Shown piece by piece: positions 33,481-44,269 of a stretch of DNA of 64,000 nt (the stretch's first letter is position 1; each line of letters opens with the position of its first letter). The notes below the pieces were generated by a model. That model did not search any database. It had not been told where the DNA came from and saw only the letters and a program-made list of their open reading frames with translations. Origin of the DNA: Serendipita indica DSM 11827 (Eukaryota > Basidiomycota > Agaricomycetes > Sebacinales > Serendipitaceae); assembly GCA_910890315.1 (NCBI GenBank), contig CAJVGD010000001.1, forward strand, positions 1,426,001 to 1,490,000, written 5' to 3'. The position numbers and the translations under genes were made by a program.

Positions 33481-34901
33481 ATGGCTGATAGTAGAAAGCC
33501 TCCAGCATTCCCAGTTCCACGCACGAACGCTCCTCAAGTTGATGATCTCGCGGATAAGATGCAAAACATGCGCTTCGCACCGCCAAACTACCCACCTTCA
33601 GGGTGGACTGGGGGCTTCAACCCTCAGCAGCTCCCACTCTCAGAACTTTCCAAGCATGATCCATATTTAGCAGCCAATCAGCGGCCTGCATTCAACAAGC
33701 CGCTGCCGCCCGCGCCACCCAAGAACTATCCAGCACCGTCTGCGCCTCCAGGAGGCTTGTACCCTGCGCTACCACCACCTTCAATGCCAACTCCAGAGCC
33801 GTTTCAACCTTCCAAGTCGGACTCCTCTCTTCCAGTGCGGAAAGGGACTCACAGGACGTCGTACCCAATCCCACTATCACCATCTATAGATGCCCCTCGT
33901 GCGTTTATTCTCCCAGTTTTGTATCGATACTGATAATTGCCTAGCGTCTCTTCCTTCTAGCTCGAAGCCTCGACCAACCCGACGCCGTACGGGATCCGAC
34001 GACGGTGACGGAATTCAATGTGCGGGCATCACCAAAGCCGGGAAGCGATGCACCCGCAAAGTCAAAGCAGCCCCTCCTTTCTCTTCCAATCTGGACCCGC
34101 TCGAATCAGACGAAGGGGTTGAACGGTTCTGCTTCCAGCATACAAAGGAGATACTCTCTCAAACCGGCTTCTTCCCTTCGAAACCTCTCAGTGCCATGGT
34201 ATCGTTTGATACCTGGATTTCGGACGAACTCCAGGAAGATACGAGGGTTGCTCTTAGAGCGGAGATGGAGAAACCTGTCTCGGCAGCAGATAATGTGGAT
34301 GGCTACATCTATTGCTACCAGATCATTAGTGAGTACTAGAAGGTTCTGTATGCTGCCAGTCTCACCACCAGTAGATGTGGACACACCCAACCACGTCCAT
34401 CTCAAAGTCGGACGCTCGAATAACTTTGTCTCTCGCGTAGGCCAATGGGAGAAGCAATGCCGAAGCAAACAGCTCGTGTTGCGCGGGTGTTGGCCATTTG
34501 ATCCAAACTCGAGTAATCTCAAAGGAAAGATGCAACAGGGCGAAAAGGGTCCGCATGTAAATCGCCTCGAGCGATTAATCCACCTCGAGCTTGCGGATAT
34601 TGCAAAGAATGCGCCATACCTTCGACCCGGCTGGCCTGGTCCTACCACTGGTCCTGATGTCGGCACCTCCAAGAAGAAGAAAAAGGAGCCTGATGTCAGT
34701 CTCTCTGGAAAGCCGTGCCCGGACTGTAAGTACCCATTCTCCAAGCGGGAACTAATGCTTATGTATGCTCCAGGTAGTCGCGTGCACAAGGAAATCTTCA
34801 CTTTTGTCAAGGCTACTGGCGAGCTTGAAAATGCAGAGTGGCAGAAGATTGTTCTGCCTGTCATTGAGAAATGGGGACATTTTGTACAAGACTATCTCTA
34901 A
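33481..34901 (+). CDS. T5orf172/DUF1766-domain protein with a Cys/His zinc-like motif
   Basis: Four exons (33481-33898, 33945-34328, 34372-34725, 34774-34901) join to 427 residues. The first 140 residues are Pro-rich and disordered (PPAPPKNYPAPSAPPG). Then comes CAGITKAGKRCTRKV...FCFQH, whose three Cys and one His could bind zinc. The T5orf172 domain, related to GIY-YIG nucleases, follows: GYIYCYQII, HVHLKVGRSNNFVSRVGQWE, a second half with HVNRLERLIHLELADIA and CPDCSRVHKEIF. Fungal proteins of this type (such as fission yeast Mug113) are poorly understood; some are meiotically expressed. Nuclease activity is possible but unproved. The 5' region (33319-33336) has two tandem ATTGAGCCC copies. 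Confidence 0.85.
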
Positions 34902-34990
34902 ATCAACGAGTCCGAGCAGTAGTCTCACAATCTACGTTGTGGAAGAGTGTATATATTTAGTTTATACAAGATTGTGTTATTTTTAGGGGT

Positions 34991-37651
34991 TCATTGGAGA
35001 GCACCTAGTGGATCAGTCGAAGTAGTATTGGATCTCCCTGCAGAGGATAAAGATTTTGGAGGGTATCCGTATGAGGGTGTAGAAGGGGTAGCTATTGCGG
35101 CGTGCTGGGCATCTCCACCTTTCCTGTGAGTAGCCGACATCATGGATGGAGGACTATGCTGCCATTGCAAGCCAGAAGAGCGTGGTGTCGGGCTGGTTGG
35201 AGAGGTGATATATCTTGGGCTTGCTGTTGGGGGTGCTGAACTTGCAGTCGACCTAGGTCGCTCCTGCGAAGGAGTACTGCTTGCAAAGGATGATGCTGAT
35301 GGACGATGGTAAGGTGTAGTATGTAGAGGAGACACTTCTGGCTTGATGACGTGCGGCGTTCGAGTCAAACCCACTGGAGGCTGGTAGTCACGCTTGGAGA
35401 GCATGACGCTAGGAGTGGGCGCCTCGTTGCTGGGAGGAATTTGGGTACCAACCTGAGCTTCCTTTGGTGGAGGCGGGGGGGCGGCATGGCTGACCAGTCT
35501 ATCTTGATCCAATTTCATGACATTTCCGGTCATTAAGACGTCGCGCGCATAGGACAGACAGTCGAGTGCCTCTCGATTTTGGCTACCAAGCCTGTCAGAG
35601 TCCTTCAGGAGTGCATTTACAGCCCATGTCATTGCATGTGCCAGCGTCTTTTGTTGATTTCTCAATGCCGCCAACTCCATTTCAATGTCTGAGCGTCCTC
35701 GACCCTCCCAAACTGGAGTTTCCAAATCGGGACTCGGGTTATTTTGTGAGTACGACAATGATGGGAGGTCTGTACTTGATGCAGTGTAGGATCTACTGAA
35801 CGCAGAGGGGATTTCCGTCCAGTTCCTCTGTTGGGAAAACTAAGTGTTAGACTTGCAGACTTAAGATTTACTCACCCTAATTTCGGAAACAGTGTTGAAG
35901 ATGGCTCGATTGATGCCAAGACTCTCGCTCTTATCAATGATATTTCGCGCAATCAGCTCTGGGAACCCTGGCTGAGGTGATTCCCTTTTTTCGGTCGGAG
36001 TCCTGATCGAAGTTTGTTGCTGCTGAGGCCGATCGCCGCGTCGACGAGGAGTAGGACGTGCAGGTGGTTCGGGCACTTCTATCGGGATACCGAGCAGGTT
36101 TCTATTTTGGAGTACGATGGATGCACCGGTGGACGTGTTTGGTTCCTGGCTTAGTCGGACGGCTTGCTGGAGCAATAATGATACGTGGAGCGCGCCGCCT
36201 TCGGCAGCAGGGTAGCGCAACAAATATGTGAGCTGTTCGCTATAATCAGATGGCAATACTATGGGCGGTTAGATCATTAAAGTGAGTGTGTTGCCTTCTT
36301 ACATTGATTGCGGATACGGACAAGCATGGCGACACATATCCATTGCGCCAATTCCAACGAGGGATCCAATGCAAACAACCCATCCCAAAGGATCATTGTT
36401 TCTCTGAAGCCAAATTCTCTTGAGAACAAAAGACGGAGCCAACGACTGACAGCGGTCAGGGTCGTGAAGTGACATGAGCGGAACGCACGCTTACATTAGG
36501 AAAAGTTGAGGTTCGATCCCCAATTCGCTCATCTTGCGCCATAACGTTGGGTCGACATTGCTGAGATATTGGTTCTGAATCCTGTTAGACGTCGTCACGA
36601 TGGGCGCGACATATGGGTTGAGGCCATTCTCCGTCTCTTTGGGAGCTCCTGTTGGCTCTCTCCACTCGAACCAAATGTTCATCGAGTTCATAACGAGACC
36701 GAATAGTGACCAAGCGTCTGCAGCCACCCACGTACGGTCGCACATCTCGAGGATATCTCTGTCATCGACGGAAGACGTCCATCGATCCAAAGAGTCGTAG
36801 TCGACGGCCAGGAAGATTGCGGCCAGAATTTCATGCATACCTGGTAGTTGCATATGAATTTTGTGTGCATCAAGGTGAATCATATACCTTGACGATAGCC
36901 AATCTCTGGGTGCTTGGCTGCATGCAAAAAGAGGATATTCGTAAGGTCTGACTGCACTTCTGGCTCCCTAAAGTATGACAAATCTGGAAAAGTCCGTTGA
37001 ACATCTTGCCGAATGGTCTTGCGCAAGTCGACATTTTCAAACCATTGCTTCCAGGGGTTCTGTGATCGTTGAGTGTAATCATTGAGTGATGCGCCACATG
37101 ATAGCCCGTTACGCACCTGTTCGTCGAGGCTAAGAGGATTGTTCTTTTCAAAGGTCCCCGTCTTGAGAGCGGGTGTAGGAGGCCTGCTGTGACCTGGAAG
37201 TATGAATCCTTCTTCGTAGTTTCCGTCTGGCGCTTGCATCAAGTCCCGCAGTACATCGACGTAGAGGTCACGGCGCCGCCTGATTTCTGCGAGCGGGGGC
37301 ACTGGATGTTGCGAAAGTTCGGTTGTCAGCGGTGGTGCAGGCATGAGAAGTGCCTAGAAAGCGAGATGGAGTGGCCGTGAGCGATGCGGTTTGCCACTGA
37401 GAGCGCACCTTCCAGGCGAGACTGCGTCCAGCGAGTCCATACGCCCCAAATTCAAACTTCTGAGGCATAAGAGCGCCATTTGCAGCGTTTTCACGGAGGC
37501 GCTCGCGCGTCAGGGAGCCAAAGAGGAGTCGATAGGCGTCGCTGTCGAGGGCTCAGCATCCACGAGCGATCCAAGACGATGCGCACGCTATGAGACGTTC
37601 ATCTGGACGATCCCAGCCGCTGTTGTCGCCGCTGTTGTCGTTGGCGGCCAT
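34991..37651 (-). CDS. TBC-domain Rab GTPase-activating protein, TBC1D5-like
   Basis: RabGAPs speed GTP hydrolysis by Rab proteins; TBC1D5 relatives act on Rab7 with retromer and autophagy factors. The coding start is at 37651 (MAANDNSGDNSGWDRP), spliced over intron 37552-37596 to RLLFGSLTRERL... and FGAYGLAGRSLAWK. The TBC domain has the arginine-finger motif (IRQDVQRTFPDL), NILFLHAAKHPEIGYRQG with the glutamine finger (YRQG), and FLAVDYDSLDRW, so it looks catalytically competent. The C-terminal third is a low-complexity Ser/Pro-rich region (SSTPSQERPRSTASSAPPTA). The gene is head-to-head with MOT1, only 105 bp between ATGs, and convergent with the T5orf172 gene (89 bp). Confidence 0.88.
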
Positions 37652-37682
37652 CACGATGTGGCCTCTTGGGCGAGGAGCGCGG

Positions 37683-37690
37683 TATATAAA
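37683..37690 (+). promoter_or_regulatory. Consensus TATA box (TATATAAA) before MOT1
   Basis: TATATAAA lies 67 bp before the MOT1 ATG and 32 bp beyond the divergent TBC1D5-like ATG. The orientation and spacing fit MOT1. Mot1 removes TBP from such elements, so this could be a self-regulatory site. Confidence 0.55.
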
Positions 37691-37756
37691 GGGCCTGTCC
37701 TTGGCCACCAAAAATCCAATCGAAATCTTCTCGTCGCTCCCCCGTCGCCCAACGGC

Positions 37757-40700
37757 GATGGCTTCGCGGTACCTTTAACCACCCGTTACCACCTGCGTAC
37801 ACTAACATTCGGACCCATTCTCTAGCCTCGACAAGCTCCTCGAGCTCCTCGATACTGGCTCAAGTCTCGAGATCCGTCTTGCAACAGCAAAGAATATTGC
37901 TCACATTGCTACAAAATGTCTCCGCAAGGACTCGGGCATCGAAGGAGACGCCCAGGAGATCAAACCAGCCTTGGACGCGCTCGGAAGCGTGATTCAACCC
38001 CTGGAATCCACTGAAGACTGGTCAGACGTGATTTCTGTCGTCGCAAAGGCAGGTTCGCCTCCAGGCCGCTCAGGCTTTGTTTCTAACGTTCTCTCAGATC
38101 CTCCCGCTGCTCAGGTCAAAGAACATAGAGACTAGAAACGCCGCTGCAAACACCCTTTCGCAAATTTGTACTCTTGCACCCGTCTGGGCACCACTTCATC
38201 CAGCATTGCCAGACGCGGCCTCAGACGTCGAATTTCCACCGTTTTCTGTCGAGCAAATCCTGGAAAGTGGTAAACTTCTCCTGTCCTCTTCGGGACAAGA
38301 GTTCAACAAGGCGGGTGGCGCTGGCTCAGCTGCGGAGCTGGAACGTGCCCGGCGGGAGGCAAAGACAAGACTTGGATTGGATTTTCTTGATGGAGATGAA
38401 GACGATAACGGTTGGACCCAGGAGCTCATGGAGGAAGCCGCCAACGTGAATGTCGACGATGAACAGACAAACCATGTCAAGTCTCCCGAATCAAAAATGG
38501 ACGCAACGAGCCCTATGTCTCGAACAGATGATCCAGCTTCACCCATGTCCGTCGATACGCCCTACTTTCCTCTCGCCCGACCTGGTGCTGGAGCTCGCAC
38601 GGATTCACATCAGTTGTCTGACGATCGCCTGGATTCACCCACGGCAGAGTACCCCAACGACACTGCACTCTCTGCGCGCGAGAGGAACAGGCTCAAACGA
38701 AAGCGCCGTCAGGAAGAGGGAGCGGGCCCAATCATCACTCGAGCAGCTGCTCCCCCTGCAAAGTACGTTTCGCGCTGCCTAATCAAATCTTCTCATGAGC
38801 TTATATAGAATACGTATCGTCGAGCAAGAAGGGAAACCGACGCCAAAGCCGGCAGCATCATCCCCACCGCCGAATGAAGACGAAAAGATTGTCATCGATC
38901 CACAAAAAGGAGGTCAAGTAGAAGCAAAGGAAAAATCATCTCATCGAGCGTTGGAAGTCAAGCCAGGACAGTGGATATGGGCTGGACTGATGAAAGTCCT
39001 CTCGGTAGATCTCTTCAAGTGAGCGTTGTTTCCTTGGCATTAGCATGCTCTCTGATGATTATCAGTGCGAACTGGGAGACTCGCCACGGAACAGCGCTGG
39101 CACTCCGAGAGGTGATCAAACTTCAGGGCGCTCATGCCGGAACACTCTGTGAGCATCACATAATTGCGTGTATCATGGTTGACATGGCCATAGATAATGC
39201 CACCGCAGAAGAAAATGCGATCAATCATGCCAAATGGTGCAACGATATGGCGGCCAAATTGCTTTGCGTATTCGTCATGGACCGATTCTCAGACTATGTA
39301 TCTGATCAAGTCGTCGCGCCCGTACGGGAAAGTGCAACGCAAGCGCTTGCAGCTCTCTTACTTCACATGCCTGAAAGCTCCGTCTATCATGTCCACAGGA
39401 TACTGTTGGCAATGATACGTCAGGATCTCAGTCAACTTCCCGCAAAGAAGCCTAAGAATGGCTATGTGTGGCAAGTCCGCCACGCTGGCTTGCTCGGTCT
39501 CAAGTACGAGGTTGCTGTACGCGAAGATCTCATTGAGCGGCAGGAGAGCCGAGAGCTTTTACGAGGTGTTGTAGAAGCTGCACTGCTAGGGTGGGTGACC
39601 TTGTTGCCCAACGTTCGGACGGGCTAACCGATGTTCTAGGCTTGCGGATGCAGACGACGATGTGCGATCCGCTGCAGCAGGCTGCTTGATCCCCGTCTGT
39701 GGATCTATCGTGAGATACCTCCTGGATGAGCTCCCGAAACTACTCGCTATCCTTTGGAGCTGCTTTGAGTCTATGAAGGATGACTTGAGCTCGAGCGTTA
39801 GTGCCGTAATGGATCTTCTTGGTAAGCGCTCTTTCTTTTACCAGTTGCCTTAACGAATTATGATAGGGCTCTTGTCGCATTCCCTGATGTCATGGCCATG
39901 TTTTCGGACTCGACGAGATCGTGAGTTAACCTCCCTGTGCGCTGGGGCCGTTGACTGATCGCCTACAGGCGTCCATTAGATCAACTGGCACCCCTCCTCT
40001 TCCCATTCTTCCGTCATACAATCTCCAATGTTCGCCTTGCTGTCGTGCGCACGCTTTATGACTTTCTCTCCGTTCCCAGCCTACCATACAACTGGGCGAA
40101 CAATTCATTCTTTCGCCTCTTATTCCAAAACGTTCTACTAGAGGAGCGAGACGATATCAGAGCATTGTCTGTCCGAACGTGGCGCCTCGCTCTCGGAAAA
40201 GTCATTCCTAACGTCAGCAACATGGACGACCTCATACCCGTTTTGATCTTTCGAGATTGGATCGAAACTTGTACAACGCCACTCGGCGACCCCATTGATA
40301 CATCTAGGCTCTTCATCTTACCGCATTTTGACGACATGACCGAAGTACACAACGTGGACAAGAACATGATTTCTCAAGACCTGTCACTCATAGACCTGGG
40401 CACTGTGTGGAAAGCACGTATAGCATCAGCTCAATGCCTAGCAATTTTGGCGAACGCTCTACCCCAGCAAGTATGTGGTCGCTTTTCATTACCTAATTAG
40501 CGATTGATGATAGAACAGCTACACAATGAATATTTTGATCTTCCGCTCAAGCATTATCTCAACTCGCCAAGCTATTTCCACAAGTTTATGGGCGCCACCA
40601 TACTTCAGGAATGGTCTTCAGAGTACGAAACGGCAACCGGAAACCCGTTCGCCGCCTCCTCGCCGCTCGCAGACGAACTCAGTAAAGTCATTGTATCGGT

Positions 40701-43700
40701 CCTGGTGGCAGATCCGCCGGCATGTTATCACGAAACACTCTACGTCCTGGATCAACTCTGTAGGATGTGCAATTCGCTCGTCATATCGTTCCTACAAGAC
40801 TCCAAATTCAGCGCCACGAATCCTGGCCTACCACAGATGGCTTCTCTAGGAAGCGAAGCCGGAAGCTTCACTCTCGTGCATGCACGCTCTACCGTTGATT
40901 GGCTGGATAACCTTCACAATCTCTTCCAAAAGCCAAAGAAGAAGAAGGATGTCACTCGGATCGACGATTCCAAGAGGTCAATCCGCGAGCTGATACACGT
41001 GTTTGAGGAGATGAAATCCGCCGAGGACTCGCAAGTTGCCGCTGCTTTCGCATCCGCCGCGATTGCTCTAAAGGCTATCCCACCCAAACTGACCCCGCTT
41101 ATCAAGGGTGTCATGAATAGCATAAAAGTGAGCAAATATCATTTGTGTGCATGGTTTGCTAATAGCATCGATAGACAGAAGAGATTGAAGACTTGCAACG
41201 TCGCTCCGCGGGCTCATTAGCCGCGTTCATTCATTTCTCTTCGACCAGTCCGTCTTCAGCATTGTCCAACTCTGTGGACAAGGTTATCAAAAACCTGTGC
41301 GTATTCCTATGTCAGGACGAAGCCCACACGCCGCTCTTTGCCAAAATTGGAAAGGAAGAGGGGATACTCTCATTTAACAAAGTATTGGCTACGACGGTTG
41401 TTGCCGCTGGTCGACACAAGGATGTTCCAGTCGATGAGCCAAAGGAAATCGTCGCTGCTCGGATCATGAGACGCGGAGGCGTCGCGGCCTTTGTTCAAAT
41501 GACCATGATCTTTGGTTCAAGTCTATTTGAGAAAGTACCAAAGATATGGCAATGCGTATCGGAGGAGCTACTCAAGGCATACCCTCCCGACTCAATCACA
41601 GACGCCGATGCGGCCCTTCTCGATGGTGCCGGACAGGGGCTACTAGACACTTTAACGGCGCTGCGCGATGTGTTGCCAACATTGCACGCTGATCTGCATT
41701 CGAAGATTGAGGAGCTGTTCCCCAGTCTCCTACTCAGTCTGCAATCCAAATTTGCGGTCATACGTCAAGCTGTTTCCAAGTGTTATGCAGCAATATGCGA
41801 CGTGATGACGTCAAAGGCCATGCTATTTCTTGTGCAGAAGATTCTTCCACTGATAGATGATGTGGAGAATGTGAAAAGGAGGCAAGGCGCTGTCGAGCTC
41901 ATTTTTCGTATGTCTTTCCACCTTCCCAAGCTCTGGTCTAATCATACCTTATAGATGTTGTTGGTGCGCTGCAGATGAAGATTCTTCCATATATTCTTTT
42001 CCTGGTGGTCCCGCTTCTCGGTCGAATGAATGACGTTGATGAGGATATTCGTTCTGCTGCAACCAACTCATTTGCTACTCTGATCCAGCTAATGCCATTG
42101 GAGGTGAGTTTCAACCAACGTCCGAAATTGTCACCAACCTTTGGATAGCACGGTCTTCCCGATCCTCCAGGGTTCCCAGAGCAGCTCTTGAAAAAGCGTG
42201 ATGAAGAGCGAACGTTCTTATCTCAGCTGTTGGGCGGAGGTCAGGTTGAGAACTACCAGATACCAGTCACAATAAATGCCGAGCTGAGAAAGTATCAGCA
42301 AGAGGGCGTCAACTGGCTTGCTTTCTTGCGCAAGTACCAACTCCATGGCATTCTCTGCGATGGTCAGTCCCCAGTGGGCATACATCTCATCCTCCTCATG
42401 TGTTTTCAGATATGGGTCTTGGGAAGACATTGCAGTCTATCTGCATATTAGCAAGCGCTCATCACGAGCGAGCGGAACGAAATGAGCCTCATCTTCCATC
42501 CTTCATCGTGTGTCCTCCGACCCTTACGAATCACTGGCTCCATGAAATCAATCGATACGCAAACAACCTGAAACCAATCATATATGCTGGACCAGTAAAG
42601 GAACGTCGTGCCAGGTCGAAAAGGCTAAAGCAATACGACGTTGTCATTACCTCTTACGATGTGGTACGCAACGATATCAACGTTCTCGCCCATCAAACTT
42701 GGTTATATTGCATACTGGATGAAGGTCACTTGATCAAGAATGCGCGATCAAAAGTGTCTCAAGCCGTCAAGACGATAAAAGCACATCATCGCCTCATTCT
42801 CTCCGGGACCCCAATTCAGAATAATCTCCTAGAGTTGTGGAGCCTTTTCGACTTCCTGATGCCCGGATTCCTGGGCAATGAGAGTCAATTCAACGAACGC
42901 TTCGCTCGACCTGTCCTTGCAAGCAAAGAGGGCAAGATGGGTGCTAAAGGAGCGGAGAGTGGTGCGTAATTAAATTGGCGCCTTCTTCATGTTCTCACAC
43001 CAACACAGCGGCGCGTGCATTGGAGGCCCTGCACAAACAAGCATTACCCTTCCTTCTTCGCCGCATGAAAGAAAATGTTCTGAACGATTTGCCGCCAAAA
43101 ATCATACAGGACTACTATTGCGATGTCTCTCCGCTGCAGCAGCTGCTATTCGAGGAATTCCAAACGTCCAAGGCTTCTGAGGAAGCGACAACATCAGTGA
43201 AGAGTGAAGGTACCAAAGGGCATGTATTCCAAGCGCTTCAATATCTGCGCAAAGTTTGCAATCATCCGGCGCTTGTTCTCAAGGACGAACAACCGGAGAC
43301 CGCCGCCATTCTAGAGAAGTTGGCCGCAAATGGCGAGGATGTCAAGTCAGTACGGGATATAGAGAATGCGCCCAAGCTTCTTGCACTAAAGTGAGCGTTC
43401 TATTTATGAGGAACCAAGACTCAACGGAGATAGACAATTGTTGCAAGATTGTGGGATTGGCGTTACATCCAAGGATCTAGAAGCCCCAGAGGACCACCTG
43501 GAGCTACCTGCCGAGCCACCACAGCATCGATGTCTCATCTTCTGTCAGATGAAGATGATGGTCGACGTCATCGAGAAGGACTTATTCCAGACGATGATGC
43601 CGACGGTTAGCTACATGCGACTCGACGGCACCACGGAGTCACAGCGCAGACACGCAATCGTGCAGACATTCAACGATGATCCCAGCATCGACTGTCTTCT

Positions 43701-44206
43701 CCTTACGACCCATATCGGAGGACTCGGACTCACTCTCACCGGAGCTGACACGGTCATCTTCGTCGAACATGACTGGAACCCAATGAAAGATCTGCAGGCA
43801 ATGGATCGTGCCCACCGACTTGGACAAAAACGCGTCGTCAATGTGTACCGACTGATAACAAAGGGCACCTTAGAAGAAAAGATTATGGGGTATGTTTTGC
43901 GCCACAACTGCTGATACACTGATTCTGAATGCCCTTAGTCTCCAGCGTTTCAAACTCAACATTGCCAATACAGTCGTCACTCAGCAGAATGCTGGTTTGG
44001 AATCTATGGATACTGACCTGGTTCTCGACTTGTTCAGGAAGCCGACCACCGATCAGGACGACGCGGCAGCCTCTAATAAAAGGAGCAACATGAGCAACGG
44101 TCCGGTCTCCCAGAAGGATATTCTCAGTGGTTTGGAGGAACTACATGGGGAGGACGAATACGCTGACATGAATTTGGAATCTTTCATGAGTACACTGAGG
44201 CGCTAG
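37757..44206 (+). CDS. MOT1: Mot1/BTAF1, Snf2-family ATPase that removes TBP from DNA
   Basis: Mot1 grips TBP with a HEAT-repeat arch and uses ATP to strip it from DNA, redistributing TBP between promoters. More than a dozen exons encode MASRLDKLLELLDTGSSLEI at the N-terminus, HEAT repeats over about 1,100 residues with an acidic insert (DGDEDDNGWTQELMEEA), and a C-terminal Snf2 ATPase. ATPase motifs are complete: I DMGLGKTLQ (split by an intron near 42364-42409), II DEGH (42718-42729), III LSGTPIQNN, V THIGGLGLTLTGAD and VI QAMDRAHRLGQKRVVNVYRL. The end (YADMNLESFMSTLRR) fits the family. The first exon (MASR) is 11 nt. TBP itself is in the same window. The divergent partner is the RabGAP gene; the 3' end is 63 bp from convergent TRZ1. 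Confidence 0.96.
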
Positions 44207-44269
44207 CTGTAGAGTCCTATCCTCCATAGTGACGGTATGACAATCCACACCGTAACGAAGTGAGAGCCG

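Noticed and set aside
34106-34864. Minus-strand open frame of 252 codons opposite the T5orf172 gene
   Set aside because: It runs through two introns of the supported gene and shows no motif; it is a shadow frame.
36495-36520. GGTTCGATCCCC, resembling the T-arm of a tRNA
   Set aside because: No partner arms surround it, and it lies within the coding exon of the TBC gene.
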